Source: Brevundimonas sp. MYb52 (GTDB lineage Bacteria > Pseudomonadota > Alphaproteobacteria > Caulobacterales > Caulobacteraceae). From it: a stretch of DNA of 64,000 bases. Positions 55,806 to 64,000 of the stretch are shown piece after piece (positions within the stretch are counted from its first letter, which is position 1; each line of letters begins with the position of its first letter). Where the stretch lies: assembly GCF_002979535.1 (NCBI RefSeq), contig NZ_PCPB01000003.1, positions 186,001-250,000 on the forward strand, written 5' to 3'. The notes beneath the pieces are model-generated. The model did no database searches. It was not told where the DNA came from and worked only from the letters and a program-made list of their open reading frames with translations. A program made the translations under genes and the position numbers.

Positions 55806-55940
55806 TCTTTCCTCCCCACTCTGTGGGGAGGGGGACCACGAAGTGGTGGAGGGGGCGGCACAGTCTTCAACTGTCGAGACGCCCCCTCCGTCACGTCGCT
55901 ATCGCGACGCGCCACCTCCCCATGGAATGGGGAGGAAAGA
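55806..55940. repeat. Family A element, copy A5
   Basis: Left hairpin TTTCCTCCCCACTCTGTGGG with ACCACGAAGTGGTGG beside it. Right part GCCACCTCCCCATGGAATGG followed by GGAGGAAAG. It fills the space between the convergent peptidase and LysR genes. The right hairpin equals the solo copy behind ccrM. Confidence 0.85.
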
Positions 55941-55945
55941 GATGG

Positions 55946-56836
55946 CTACCTGTCCCATACTGGCAGGCCGCCATAGAGGCTGGAGAGGAAGTCGACAAAG
56001 GCCCGTACCCGGTTTTCAGCCCGCGCCCGCCCGGCGATCAGGGCGAAGATCGCCACGTCCGAAGCCCCGGCATACTGCGGCAAGACCCGCAGCAGCCGCC
56101 CGTCGCGCAACTCATCCCCCACATCCCAGGTCGAGCGCAGGGCGATCCCGGCCCCCGCCAGCACCAGTTCACGCGCCACCTCTGACGAATTGGTCCGCAC
56201 CCGGCTGCGGGCGCGGAAGGTGACGGGGCCGTCGGGGCCTTCGAGGCACCAGGCGGACTGGTTCTCGGCCGCCAGCTGGGCGTGGGCGCGCAGGTCATCT
56301 AGCGTCTGTGGCGCGCCGTGCTCGGCCAGATAGGCGGGCGCGGCGCACAGAACGCGCCGGTTGGGGGCCAGACGGTGCATGGCCGGGTCGCCCGCCTCAT
56401 AGCTGCCGATGCGGACGGCCACATCTACATCCTCGGCCATCAGGTCGACGAAGGCGTCGGTCAGGTTCAACTCCAACGTCAGTCGCGGATGGGCGTCGAG
56501 GAAGGGCGCCAGCAGCGGGGCCAGCCTTCGTCGTCCGAACGAGGTCGGGGCCGAGACGCGCAACAGGCCGCGCGCCTGGGTGGTGCGGCGTGACACCAGG
56601 GCCTCCAGGTCCTCGACCCCGTCCAGCAGCTGCATCGCCCGGTCATAGACCAGCCGCCCGGCTTCCGTGGGGGCCAGCCGTCGCGAGGTGCGCTCGATCA
56701 GCCGGACCCCCAGCCGGTCCTCCAACCGCGCCAGCCTGCGCGAGGCTACGGCGGGTGACAGGTCCAGCCGGCGCGCGGCGGCGGACAGGCTGCCTTCCTC
56801 CAGCGCCCGGACAAGGATCTCATACTCGGCCAGCAT
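55946..56836 (-). CDS. LysR-family transcriptional regulator
   Basis: 296-residue LysR-type regulator. Winged helix-turn-helix at about 15-60 ([60 protein letters not shown]) and a substrate-binding domain starting [20 protein letters not shown], with [20 protein letters not shown]. It is transcribed away from malate synthase G with a 103-base gap, so it may regulate that gene. The effector is unknown. Confidence 0.9.
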   Translation of the reverse strand: MLAEYEILVRALEEGSLSAAARRLDLSPAVASRRLARLEDRLGVRLIERTSRRLAPTEAGRLVYDRAMQLLDGVEDLEALVSRRTTQARGLLRVSAPTSFGRRRLAPLLAPFLDAHPRLTLELNLTDAFVDLMAEDVDVAVRIGSYEAGDPAMHRLAPNRRVLCAAPAYLAEHGAPQTLDDLRAHAQLAAENQSAWCLEGPDGPVTFRARSRVRTNSSEVARELVLAGAGIALRSTWDVGDELRDGRLLRVLPQYAGASDVAIFALIAGRARAENRVRAFVDFLSSLYGGLPVWDR

Positions 56837-56939
56837 GGTGCAGACTCATCATTGCAGTATTGGCAAAGATAACCGTCGATCTTCGCCGTGGCTAGGCGGC
56901 GGGCGGGCCGCTAGGATTCAGGCTCAAGGAGAGCCCACC

Positions 56940-59108
56940 ATGAACACCGCCTATGTCCGCCACGGAAGCCTGAGCGTCGCCGCCGAACTGGACGCCTTCG
57001 TCCGCGACGAGGCCGCGCCGGGCACAGGTGTGACGCCCGACGCCTTCTGGGCCGGGGTCGAGGGGTTGCTGGCGGACCATGCGCCGAAGAACCGCGCCCT
57101 GCTGGCGCGGCGTGACGAACTGCAGGCCAAGTTGGATGACTGGCACCGCGCCCACCCGGGGCAGCCGGACCCCGACGCCTATCAGGCCTTCCTGCGCGAG
57201 ATCGGCTACATCGAGCCCGAGCGGGCCGACATCCGCGCCGAAACCGCCAATGTCGATCCCGAGATCGCAAGCATGGCGGGGCCGCAACTGGTCGTGCCCC
57301 TGACCAACGCCCGCTATCTGCTGAACGCCGCCAATGCGCGCTGGGGCAGCCTGTATGATGCGCTCTACGGCACGGACGCCCTGGGCGAGGCGCCCAAGGG
57401 GGATGGCTATGACGCTGAGCGCGGGGCCAGGGTCATCGCCCGTGCCCGCGCCCTGCTGGATCAGGCGGCGCCGCTGACCGAAGGCAGTCACGCCGAGGCG
57501 GTGGAATACCGTGTCGAGGCCGGGCGGCTGGTCGTCGCCCTGTCTGGCGGGCGGACGACGGGCTTGGCCGATCCGGCGGTCTTCGTCGGCTATGCGGGCG
57601 AGGCGGCGGCGCCCTCGGGCGTTCTGCTGCGCCACAACGGCCTGCATCTGGAGGTCGTCATCGACCGCGCCCATGCGATTGGCCGCACAGACCCGGCGGG
57701 CGTCGCCGACGTGGCGGTCGAGGCGGCCCTGTCGGTCATCGCCGACGCCGAGGACAGCGTCGCGGCGGTGGATGCCGAGGACAAGCGGCTGGTCTATTCC
57801 AACTGGCTGGGTCTGATGCGCGGCGACCTGTCGGCGGGCTTCGTCAAGGACGGTCAGACGATGCAGCGGCGCATGAACGGCGACCGGGCCTACACGGCGC
57901 CGGACGGAACGGCTTTCGCCCTGAAGGGGCGCAGCCTGCTGATGGTCCGCAATGTCGGCCTGCACCTGACGACCGACGCGGTTCTGGACGGGGAGGGGCG
58001 CGAGGTCCCTGAGAGCCTGCTGGACATCGCCATGACCGGCCTGATCGGTCTGCACGACCTGAACCGCCCGGCGGATCAGCGCAACAGCCCGGCGGGTTCC
58101 ATCTATGTGGTGCGACCCAAGATGCATGGCTCGGAAGAGGTGGCCTTCGCAGACGCGGTCTTCGGCGCGGTTGAGGCCATGCTTGGCCTGCCGCCGCTGA
58201 CGCTGAAGATGGGCATCATGGACGAGGAGCGCCGCTCCAGCGTCAACCTGGCCAACTGCATCGCGGCAGCCAAGGGACGGGTGGCCTTCATCAACACCGG
58301 CTTCCTGGATCGCACCGGCGACGAGATCCATTCGGTGATGGAGGGCGGGCCAGTGGTCCGCAAGGAGGCTGTCCGCAACACCGGTTGGATCAAGGCCTAT
58401 GAGGACCGCAACGTCGATATCGGGCTGAAGGCGGGCCTGTCGGGCAGGGCGCAGATCGGCAAGGGGATGTGGGCCGCGCCGGACCGCATGGGCGAGATGC
58501 TGGCGACCAAGGCGGGCCATCCGCGCGCCGGGGCCTCGACCGCCTGGGTCCCGTCGCCGACGGCGGCGACCCTGCACGCCCTGCATTATCATGAGGTCGA
58601 CGTCTGGAGCCGTCAGGCCGAGATCGCCGAACGTCCCGCCACGGGGCTGACGCCGCTGCTGACCCCGCCGTTTGCGACGCAGGCGCCTTCCGCCGATGAG
58701 ATCCGGCAGGAGCTGGACAACAACGCCCAGGGCATCCTGGGCTATGTCGTGCGCTGGATCGATCAGGGCGTCGGCTGCTCCAAGGTGCCGGACATCCACG
58801 ACGTCGGCCTGATGGAGGACCGGGCCACCCTGCGCATCTCCAGCCAGCACCTGGCCAACTGGCTGCGCCACGGCGTGGTCACCGAAGCCGAGGTGAGGGC
58901 GGCGCTGGAGCGGATGGCTGTGGTGGTCGATCGTCAGAACGCAGGCGACGCCGCCTATCGTCCACTGGCGCCGGACTTCGACGGCCCGGCGTGGAGCGCC
59001 GCCCGCGAACTGGTGTTCAAGGGGCGCGAGCAGGCCAACGGCTATACCGAACACCTGCTGACTGCCTGGCGGCGCAAGGCCAAGGTCGAGCAGAAGCGGG
59101 GACAGTAG
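56940..59108 (+). CDS. glcB: Malate synthase G
   Basis: Condenses glyoxylate with acetyl-CoA to malate. 722 residues, the usual length of isoform G. ATG 56940 has AAGGAG upstream. Features: [35 protein letters not shown]-like [100 protein letters not shown], and the [20 protein letters not shown] catalytic region. Isocitrate lyase is not in the window, so glyoxylate could come from it elsewhere or from glycolate. Confidence 0.96.
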   Translation: MNTAYVRHGSLSVAAELDAFVRDEAAPGTGVTPDAFWAGVEGLLADHAPKNRALLARRDELQAKLDDWHRAHPGQPDPDAYQAFLREIGYIEPERADIRAETANVDPEIASMAGPQLVVPLTNARYLLNAANARWGSLYDALYGTDALGEAPKGDGYDAERGARVIARARALLDQAAPLTEGSHAEAVEYRVEAGRLVVALSGGRTTGLADPAVFVGYAGEAAAPSGVLLRHNGLHLEVVIDRAHAIGRTDPAGVADVAVEAALSVIADAEDSVAAVDAEDKRLVYSNWLGLMRGDLSAGFVKDGQTMQRRMNGDRAYTAPDGTAFALKGRSLLMVRNVGLHLTTDAVLDGEGREVPESLLDIAMTGLIGLHDLNRPADQRNSPAGSIYVVRPKMHGSEEVAFADAVFGAVEAMLGLPPLTLKMGIMDEERRSSVNLANCIAAAKGRVAFINTGFLDRTGDEIHSVMEGGPVVRKEAVRNTGWIKAYEDRNVDIGLKAGLSGRAQIGKGMWAAPDRMGEMLATKAGHPRAGASTAWVPSPTAATLHALHYHEVDVWSRQAEIAERPATGLTPLLTPPFATQAPSADEIRQELDNNAQGILGYVVRWIDQGVGCSKVPDIHDVGLMEDRATLRISSQHLANWLRHGVVTEAEVRAALERMAVVVDRQNAGDAAYRPLAPDFDGPAWSAARELVFKGREQANGYTEHLLTAWRRKAKVEQKRGQ

Positions 59109-59127
59109 GCTAGGCCGGCCCAAGAAA

Positions 59128-59157
59128 AAGGGGCGCGACCGGCAGGTCGCGCCCCTT
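59128..59157. terminator. Bidirectional terminator between glcB and the MFS gene
   Basis: 13-bp stem AAGGGGCGCGACC / GGTCGCGCCCCTT with GGCA loop, preceded by AAAA. Confidence 0.92.
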
Positions 59158-59180
59158 CGCCATATCCAGCGGCGAGAGCC

Positions 59181-60524
59181 TCAGGTCTTGGCGCCGGCGC
59201 GGCCGCGGCCCAACTCGCGGTTCAGCCACAGGGCCAGCAGGGTGCAGACGGCGCCCGACAGCAGGTAGCCGCCGCCTGCCACCAGGCCGAACTTGCCCGA
59301 CAGGGCCAGGGCCGCCAGAGGGGCGAAGCCGGCGCCGAACAGCCAGGCCAGGTCCGAGGTCAGGGCCGAGGCGGTATAGCGGTTGCCCAGGCTGAAGCTG
59401 GAAGCGATCGACCCCGAAGCCTGACCGAAGGATAGGCCCAGCAGGACGAAGCCCAGGATCATGTAGGCCAACTCGCCGACAGGCCCGCCGTCCAGCATCT
59501 GGGGCGCAAAGCCCGAGAAGGCGGCGATGCCGGCGGCGGTGACGGCCAGCAAGGCGCGGCGGCCATAGCGGTCGGCCAGCCAGCCCGAGGCCAGGATGGC
59601 GATAAGGCCGAAGACCGCGCCGACCAGCTCGATCATCAGGAAGCGGCTGGGCGATTCCTCCGTGTAGAGGAAGACCCAGGACAGCGGGAAGACGGTCACC
59701 ATGTGGAACATGGCGAAGCTGGCCAGAGGAGCGAAGGCGCCGATGACGATGCCGCCGCCTTCTTCGCGCACGGCCTTGGTGACCGGGGCGGGGTGAAGCT
59801 CCAGCGTCTCGAACGCGGCCTGGAAGGCGGGCGTCACCACGATGCGCAGGCGGGCGAACAGGGCCACGACGTTGATGGCGAAGGCCACGAAGAAGGGATA
59901 GCGCCAGCCCCAGTCGAGGAAGTCGGCGGCCGACAGCTTGCTGAGGAAGTAGGCGAACAGGGCGCTGGCCACGATCAGGCCGAAGGGCGCGCCCAGTTGC
60001 GGCACCATGGCGTACCAGCCGCGGCGGTTCTCAGGCGCGCTGACGGCCAGCAGGGAGGCCATGCCGTCCCAGGCGCCGCCCAGGGCCACGCCCTGACCGA
60101 TGCGCAGCACGATCAGCATGACCGCCGCCCAATGCCCGACTTGGGCATAGCTGGGCAGGAAGCCGAGGCAGACAGTCGAAATGCCCATCAGGAAGAGGGC
60201 GATGGTCAGCTTGGTCCCCCGTCCGAAGCGCCGGTCGATCTCGATGAACAGGGCCGTGCCGAGGGGCCGGGCGATGAAGGCCACGGCGAAGACGGCGAAG
60301 GACAGCAGGGTCCCGCCCAGCGGTCCCGCATAGGGAAAGACCAACTGCGGGAAGACCACGACCGAGGCGATCGCATAGACGAAAAAGTCGAAGAATTCCG
60401 ACGTGCGACCGATGATCACGCCGATCGCGATTTCTCCGGCGTCGATTTTGCCGTGTCGCGCGTTGATCTGGCTGGCGTCCCGCTCGAGGGACTCTGAAGA
60501 AGGCGCGCCGCTGGTGGCGTTCAT
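59181..60524 (-). CDS. MFS transporter, metabolite:H+ symporter (MHS)-like
   Basis: 447-residue transporter with twelve helices and a hydrophilic N-terminus. MHS-type features: IGVIIGRTSEFFDFFVYAIA, FIARPLGTALFIEIDRRFGR, RGTKLTIALFLMGISTVCLG, RIGQGVALGGAWDGMASLLA and SGWLADRYGRRALLAVTAAG. Relatives import carboxylates, shikimate or osmolytes. Proximity to malate synthase hints at an organic acid, but they converge and are not co-transcribed. Confidence 0.87.
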   Translation of the reverse strand: MNATSGAPSSESLERDASQINARHGKIDAGEIAIGVIIGRTSEFFDFFVYAIASVVVFPQLVFPYAGPLGGTLLSFAVFAVAFIARPLGTALFIEIDRRFGRGTKLTIALFLMGISTVCLGFLPSYAQVGHWAAVMLIVLRIGQGVALGGAWDGMASLLAVSAPENRRGWYAMVPQLGAPFGLIVASALFAYFLSKLSAADFLDWGWRYPFFVAFAINVVALFARLRIVVTPAFQAAFETLELHPAPVTKAVREEGGGIVIGAFAPLASFAMFHMVTVFPLSWVFLYTEESPSRFLMIELVGAVFGLIAILASGWLADRYGRRALLAVTAAGIAAFSGFAPQMLDGGPVGELAYMILGFVLLGLSFGQASGSIASSFSLGNRYTASALTSDLAWLFGAGFAPLAALALSGKFGLVAGGGYLLSGAVCTLLALWLNRELGRGRAGAKT

Positions 60525-60675
60525 GACCGATGACGTTCCCTGAACCCGAGCGCGACACGCGCGTCTCTATGGTAAGAATGACGAAAGCCGCCATTTGCTC
60601 CCGATCGTCGTCGGGGGGGATAGGACGGATTGTCCAATGTCCCCCCTCGGCGGGCGGCGCTACGGGCCGCGCACA

Positions 60676-61944
60676 ATGATCGTGCCAGAGCCCTCTTCCC
60701 GGACAGGAACCGCCGTGCGCCGCCTGCGACCCCTATTGCTGTTGCCCCTCCTGGCCTTGATGTCAGGCTGTGAAGCCGTTGTTCTGTCGCCTGCGGGCGA
60801 CATCGCGGCGCAGCAGCGCGACCTGCTGGTCTGGTCGGTGGTGCTGATGCTGATCATCGTCATCCCGGTGATGGCCATGATCGTCTTCTTCGCCTGGAAG
60901 TACCGGGAGTCGAACAAGGAAGCCCGCTACGAGCCGGACTGGGATCACTCGACCCATCTGGAGTTGGTGATCTGGACGGCCCCGCTGCTGATCATCATCT
61001 GCCTGGGCGCCATCACCTGGTCGGGCACCCACCTGCTGGACCCCTATCGGTCGCTGGATCGGGTCAACAAGGGACAGGCGGTCGCCGCCGGGGTTGAGCC
61101 GCTTCAGGTCAATGTCGTCGCCATGGATTGGAAGTGGCTGTTCATCTACCCGGAATACGGCATCGCCACGGTCAATGAGCTGGCGGCGCCGGTGGACCGG
61201 CCGATCCGCTTCCACATCACCTCGACCGGGGTGATGAACTCCTTCTACATCCCGGCGCTGGCCGGTCAGATCTACGCCATGCCGGGCATGGAGACGAAGC
61301 TGCACGCCGTCATCAACCACCCCGGCGAATACGTCGGCTTCTCGGCCAACTATTCCGGCGACGGCTTCTCCAACATGCGTTTCGCCTTCCACGGCCTGGA
61401 TCAGGCGGGCTTTGACCAGTGGGTCGCCGGCGTGCGCGCCGACAGCAAGAGCCTGGACCGCGAGACCTATCTGGAACTGGAGAAACCCAGCGAGAAGGTG
61501 CCGGTCCTGCACTACGCCTCGGTCGATGAAGGCCTGTTCGACGCCGTGCTGAACATGTGCGTCGAGCCGGGCAAGATGTGCATGGGCGAGATGATGGCCA
61601 TCGACAAGAAGGGCGGTCTGGGTCTGACCGCCGTCCACGCCACCTGGCCTCTGGTCCATGACAAGTATGCCCGTCGCGGGCAGGCTGTCCTGGGCTCGGG
61701 CGAATCCTACGTCATGGCCGTCTGCACCCCGCTGGAGGCCGAGAAGGCCGCCGTGGACGCTGCGCGCCGTCGTCAGGAACTGGCCGCCCAGATCACTCGC
61801 TCGGCCCCGACCGAACAGATCATGGGCATGGGTCTGGCCCGCCCCGGCCAGGCAGTCCGCACCGAAGTCGCGGCCGCCGGCTGGCCCTTCGCCCCCCGTA
61901 TTCCTGCGCCGACCGCGGCCGACGCATCCGCGTCGCAATCCTGA
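60676..61944 (+). CDS. cyoA: Cytochrome o ubiquinol oxidase subunit II
   Basis: Subunit II of the bo-type quinol oxidase. 422 residues from ATG 60676: a lipoprotein-type signal ([13 protein letters not shown]), two membrane helices ([40 protein letters not shown]), then the cupredoxin domain ([80 protein letters not shown]). CuA ligands are absent, as in quinol oxidases. The C-terminal extension (about 300-422) is longer than in E. coli. Confidence 0.95.
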   Translation: MIVPEPSSRTGTAVRRLRPLLLLPLLALMSGCEAVVLSPAGDIAAQQRDLLVWSVVLMLIIVIPVMAMIVFFAWKYRESNKEARYEPDWDHSTHLELVIWTAPLLIIICLGAITWSGTHLLDPYRSLDRVNKGQAVAAGVEPLQVNVVAMDWKWLFIYPEYGIATVNELAAPVDRPIRFHITSTGVMNSFYIPALAGQIYAMPGMETKLHAVINHPGEYVGFSANYSGDGFSNMRFAFHGLDQAGFDQWVAGVRADSKSLDRETYLELEKPSEKVPVLHYASVDEGLFDAVLNMCVEPGKMCMGEMMAIDKKGGLGLTAVHATWPLVHDKYARRGQAVLGSGESYVMAVCTPLEAEKAAVDAARRRQELAAQITRSAPTEQIMGMGLARPGQAVRTEVAAAGWPFAPRIPAPTAADASASQS

Positions 61945-61957
61945 GCGCCTGACCGAC

Positions 61958-63967
61958 ATGTCTATTGAGCAAATCGCATCCATGATCTTCGGCCGGCTGG
62001 ATTGGAACGCCCTGCCGTTCCACGAGCCGATCCTGGTCGCCACCTTCACCGTCGTCGTGCTCGGCGGTCTGGCGACCCTGGGCCTGATCACCCGTTACAA
62101 GCTGTGGGGCTATCTCTGGACCGAGTGGTTCACGACGGTGGACCACAAGAAGATCGGCATCATGTACATGATCCTGGGGATCGTGATGCTGCTGCGCGGC
62201 TTCGCCGATGCGGTCATGATGCGCCTGCAACAGGCCATGGCCTTTGGCGGGGCCGAGGGCTACCTCAACGCCCACCACTATGACCAGATCTTCACCGCCC
62301 ACGGCGTGATCATGATCTTCTTCGTGGCCATGCCCCTGATCACCGGCCTGATGAACTATCTGGTGCCGTTGCAGATCGGGGCGCGCGACGTCTCCTTCCC
62401 CTTCCTGAACAATTTCAGCTTCTGGATGACGACGGCGGGCGCGGTGCTGGTCATGGCTTCGCTGTTCATCGGCGAGTTCGCGCGCACCGGCTGGCTGGCC
62501 TATCCGCCGCTGTCGGGCATTGGCTACAGTCCGGGCGTCGGCGTCGACTATTACATCTGGGCCCTGCAGATCGCTGGGGTGGGGACCACCCTGTCCGGCA
62601 TCAACCTGATTGCGACCATCGTGAAGATGCGCGCGCCGGGCATGGGCCTGATGAAGATGCCGGTCTTCACCTGGACGTCGCTGTGCGCCAACGTCCTGAT
62701 CGTGGCCTCCTTCCCGGTGCTGACCGCTGTTCTGGCCCTGCTGACGGCTGACCGCTACATCGGCACCAACTTCTTCACGAACGACTTCGGCGGCAATCCG
62801 ATGATGTACGTGAACCTGATCTGGATCTGGGGTCACCCCGAGGTCTACATCCTGGTGCTGCCGCTGTTCGGCGTCTTCTCGGAAGTCACCTCGACCTTCT
62901 CGAGCAAGAAGCTCTTTGGCTATACGTCCATGGTCTATGCCACGGTGGTCATCACCATCCTGTCCTACCTGGTGTGGCTGCACCACTTCTTCACCATGGG
63001 CTCGGGCGCATCCGTGAACTCCTTCTTCGGGATCACGACGATGATCATCTCGATCCCGACCGGGGCCAAGCTGTTCAACTGGCTGTTCACCATGTATCGC
63101 GGCCGCATCCGGTTCGAGCTGCCGATGATGTGGACGGTCGCCTTCATGCTGACCTTCGTGGTCGGCGGCATGACAGGCGTCATGCTGGCGGTGCCGCCGG
63201 CTGACTTTGTGCTGCACAACTCGCTGTTCCTGATCGCCCACTTCCACAACGTCATCATCGCCGGCGTGCTGTTCGGCCTGTTCGCGGCCATCAACTTCTG
63301 GTGGCCCAAGGCCTTCGGCTTCAAGCTGGACAAGACCTGGGGTCTGGTCAGCTTCTGGTGCTGGGTGATCGGTTTCTGGGTCGCCTTCGCCCCGCTCTAC
63401 GTCCTGGGCTTCATGGGCGTGACGCGGCGGATGCGGGTCTTTGACGATCCGTCCTACCAGATCTGGTTCATCATCGCGGCGGTCGGCGTCGGCATCATCG
63501 CCGTCGGCATCCTGGCCATGCTGATCCAGTTCGCCGTCTCGATCCTCAACCGCGACAAGCTGCGCGACGAGACGGGCGACCCCTGGCACGGCCGCACCCT
63601 GGAGTGGGCCACGTCGTCGCCGCCGCCGGACTACAACTTCGCCAAGACGCCGATCATCCATGACTCGGACGCCTGGTGGGACATGAAGACGCGCGGCTAT
63701 GAGCGTCCGACCGACGGCTACAAGCCCATCCACATGCCGTCCAATACGGGCGCGGGGGTGATCCTGGCCGGCCTGTCGACGGTCATGGGCTTCGCCTTGA
63801 TCTGGTACATGTGGTGGCTGGCGGCGCTGAGCTTCTTCGCCCTGATCGCCTACGCCATCTTCCACACCTTCAACTACAAGCGCGACTACTACATCCCGGC
63901 CGAGACGGTGCAGGCGACCGAGGACGCGCACACCAAGGCCCTGGCGGCCGCAGCGGCGAAGGGTTGA
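61958..63967 (+). CDS. cyoB: Cytochrome o ubiquinol oxidase subunit I
   Basis: Catalytic haem-copper subunit reducing oxygen to water and pumping protons. 669 residues, about fifteen helices. Haem and copper ligands lie in [40 protein letters not shown] (with the cross-linked His-Tyr pair), [20 protein letters not shown] and [40 protein letters not shown] is also conserved. It starts at ATG 61958, 13 bases after cyoA. Confidence 0.97.
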   Translation: MSIEQIASMIFGRLDWNALPFHEPILVATFTVVVLGGLATLGLITRYKLWGYLWTEWFTTVDHKKIGIMYMILGIVMLLRGFADAVMMRLQQAMAFGGAEGYLNAHHYDQIFTAHGVIMIFFVAMPLITGLMNYLVPLQIGARDVSFPFLNNFSFWMTTAGAVLVMASLFIGEFARTGWLAYPPLSGIGYSPGVGVDYYIWALQIAGVGTTLSGINLIATIVKMRAPGMGLMKMPVFTWTSLCANVLIVASFPVLTAVLALLTADRYIGTNFFTNDFGGNPMMYVNLIWIWGHPEVYILVLPLFGVFSEVTSTFSSKKLFGYTSMVYATVVITILSYLVWLHHFFTMGSGASVNSFFGITTMIISIPTGAKLFNWLFTMYRGRIRFELPMMWTVAFMLTFVVGGMTGVMLAVPPADFVLHNSLFLIAHFHNVIIAGVLFGLFAAINFWWPKAFGFKLDKTWGLVSFWCWVIGFWVAFAPLYVLGFMGVTRRMRVFDDPSYQIWFIIAAVGVGIIAVGILAMLIQFAVSILNRDKLRDETGDPWHGRTLEWATSSPPPDYNFAKTPIIHDSDAWWDMKTRGYERPTDGYKPIHMPSNTGAGVILAGLSTVMGFALIWYMWWLAALSFFALIAYAIFHTFNYKRDYYIPAETVQATEDAHTKALAAAAAKG

Positions 63968-63971
63968 TCTG

Positions 63972-64000
63972 ATGAGTCACGCAGCTTCCCTGAACCCTGA
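63972..64000 (+). CDS. cyoC: Start of cytochrome o ubiquinol oxidase subunit III, cut by window edge
   Basis: Only nine full codons are visible (MSHAASLNP), starting four bases after the cyoB stop. Identity is inferred from the fixed cyoABCD order, not from the residues. Confidence 0.6.

Overview
The window looks like a chromosomal segment of a Caulobacteraceae bacterium, most likely Brevundimonas. This is inferred from the very high GC content, a CcrM-type GANTC methyltransferase, a SciP-type CtrA inhibitor, sigma-54 flagellar promoters with FlbD-like enhancer sites, an alphaproteobacterial LexA box, meso-diaminopimelate-type MurE, and many G+C-rich palindromic repeats of a kind that litters intergenic spaces. 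No transposase, phage gene or CRISPR array was seen. Apart from one 190-codon orphan of lower GC, the genes look like core chromosome.

Layout: 1-6.0 kb holds housekeeping genes (fructokinase, free-methionine-sulfoxide reductase, a CAU tRNA, a SIMPL protein, SppA, a muramoyl-alanine amidase), plus a possibly SOS-controlled small membrane ORF. At 6.09-6.46 kb is the RNase P RNA. At 6.9-18.3 kb is the division and cell wall (dcw) operon mraZ-rsmH-ftsL-ftsI-murE-murF-mraY-murD-ftsW-murG, with most junctions overlapping. A four-box MraZ operator precedes mraZ. The cluster is then interrupted for 15 kb by mscS, a WecG-type glycosyltransferase, smc, two DsbA-like proteins, dciA, mutY, a glycogen-debranching-type enzyme, a glycosyltransferase and ccrM. 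It resumes with murC (33.3 kb) and murB (35.5 kb). ddl, ftsQ, ftsA and ftsZ are not in the window.

At 36.4-39.5 kb are an MFS exporter, a PEBP-family protein and a cyclopropane-fatty-acid-synthase-type enzyme. At 39.6-48.1 kb is a flagellar block: sciP, then fliK-flgD-flgE leftward and a small ORF with flgK-flgL rightward. The two flagellar transcription units diverge from a shared control region with two sigma-54 promoters. At 48.2-51.7 kb is an Mla-type lipid transporter operon (permease, ATPase, MCE protein, lipoprotein). At 51.8-64 kb are scoAB, a secreted S9 peptidase, a LysR regulator divergent from malate synthase G, an MHS-type transporter, and cyoA-cyoB-cyoC(start) encoding a bo-type quinol oxidase.

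The most notable structural feature is a set of roughly 140-180 bp elements bounded by inverted hairpin arms; in the best-preserved copies the arms are perfect 26-bp inverted repeats. Five full copies and one solo hairpin of family A, and two copies of family B, are present. One family B copy lies in frame inside murD and is predicted to add about 49 residues to an essential enzyme. Another element supplies the last residues and stop codon of mscS. A third ends right at the murC ribosome-binding site. A third, shorter palindrome family (C) flanks rnpB and sciP.

Cell-cycle logic is unusually concentrated here: ccrM and sciP lie 7 kb apart, with CtrA-like boxes and GANTC sites upstream of each.
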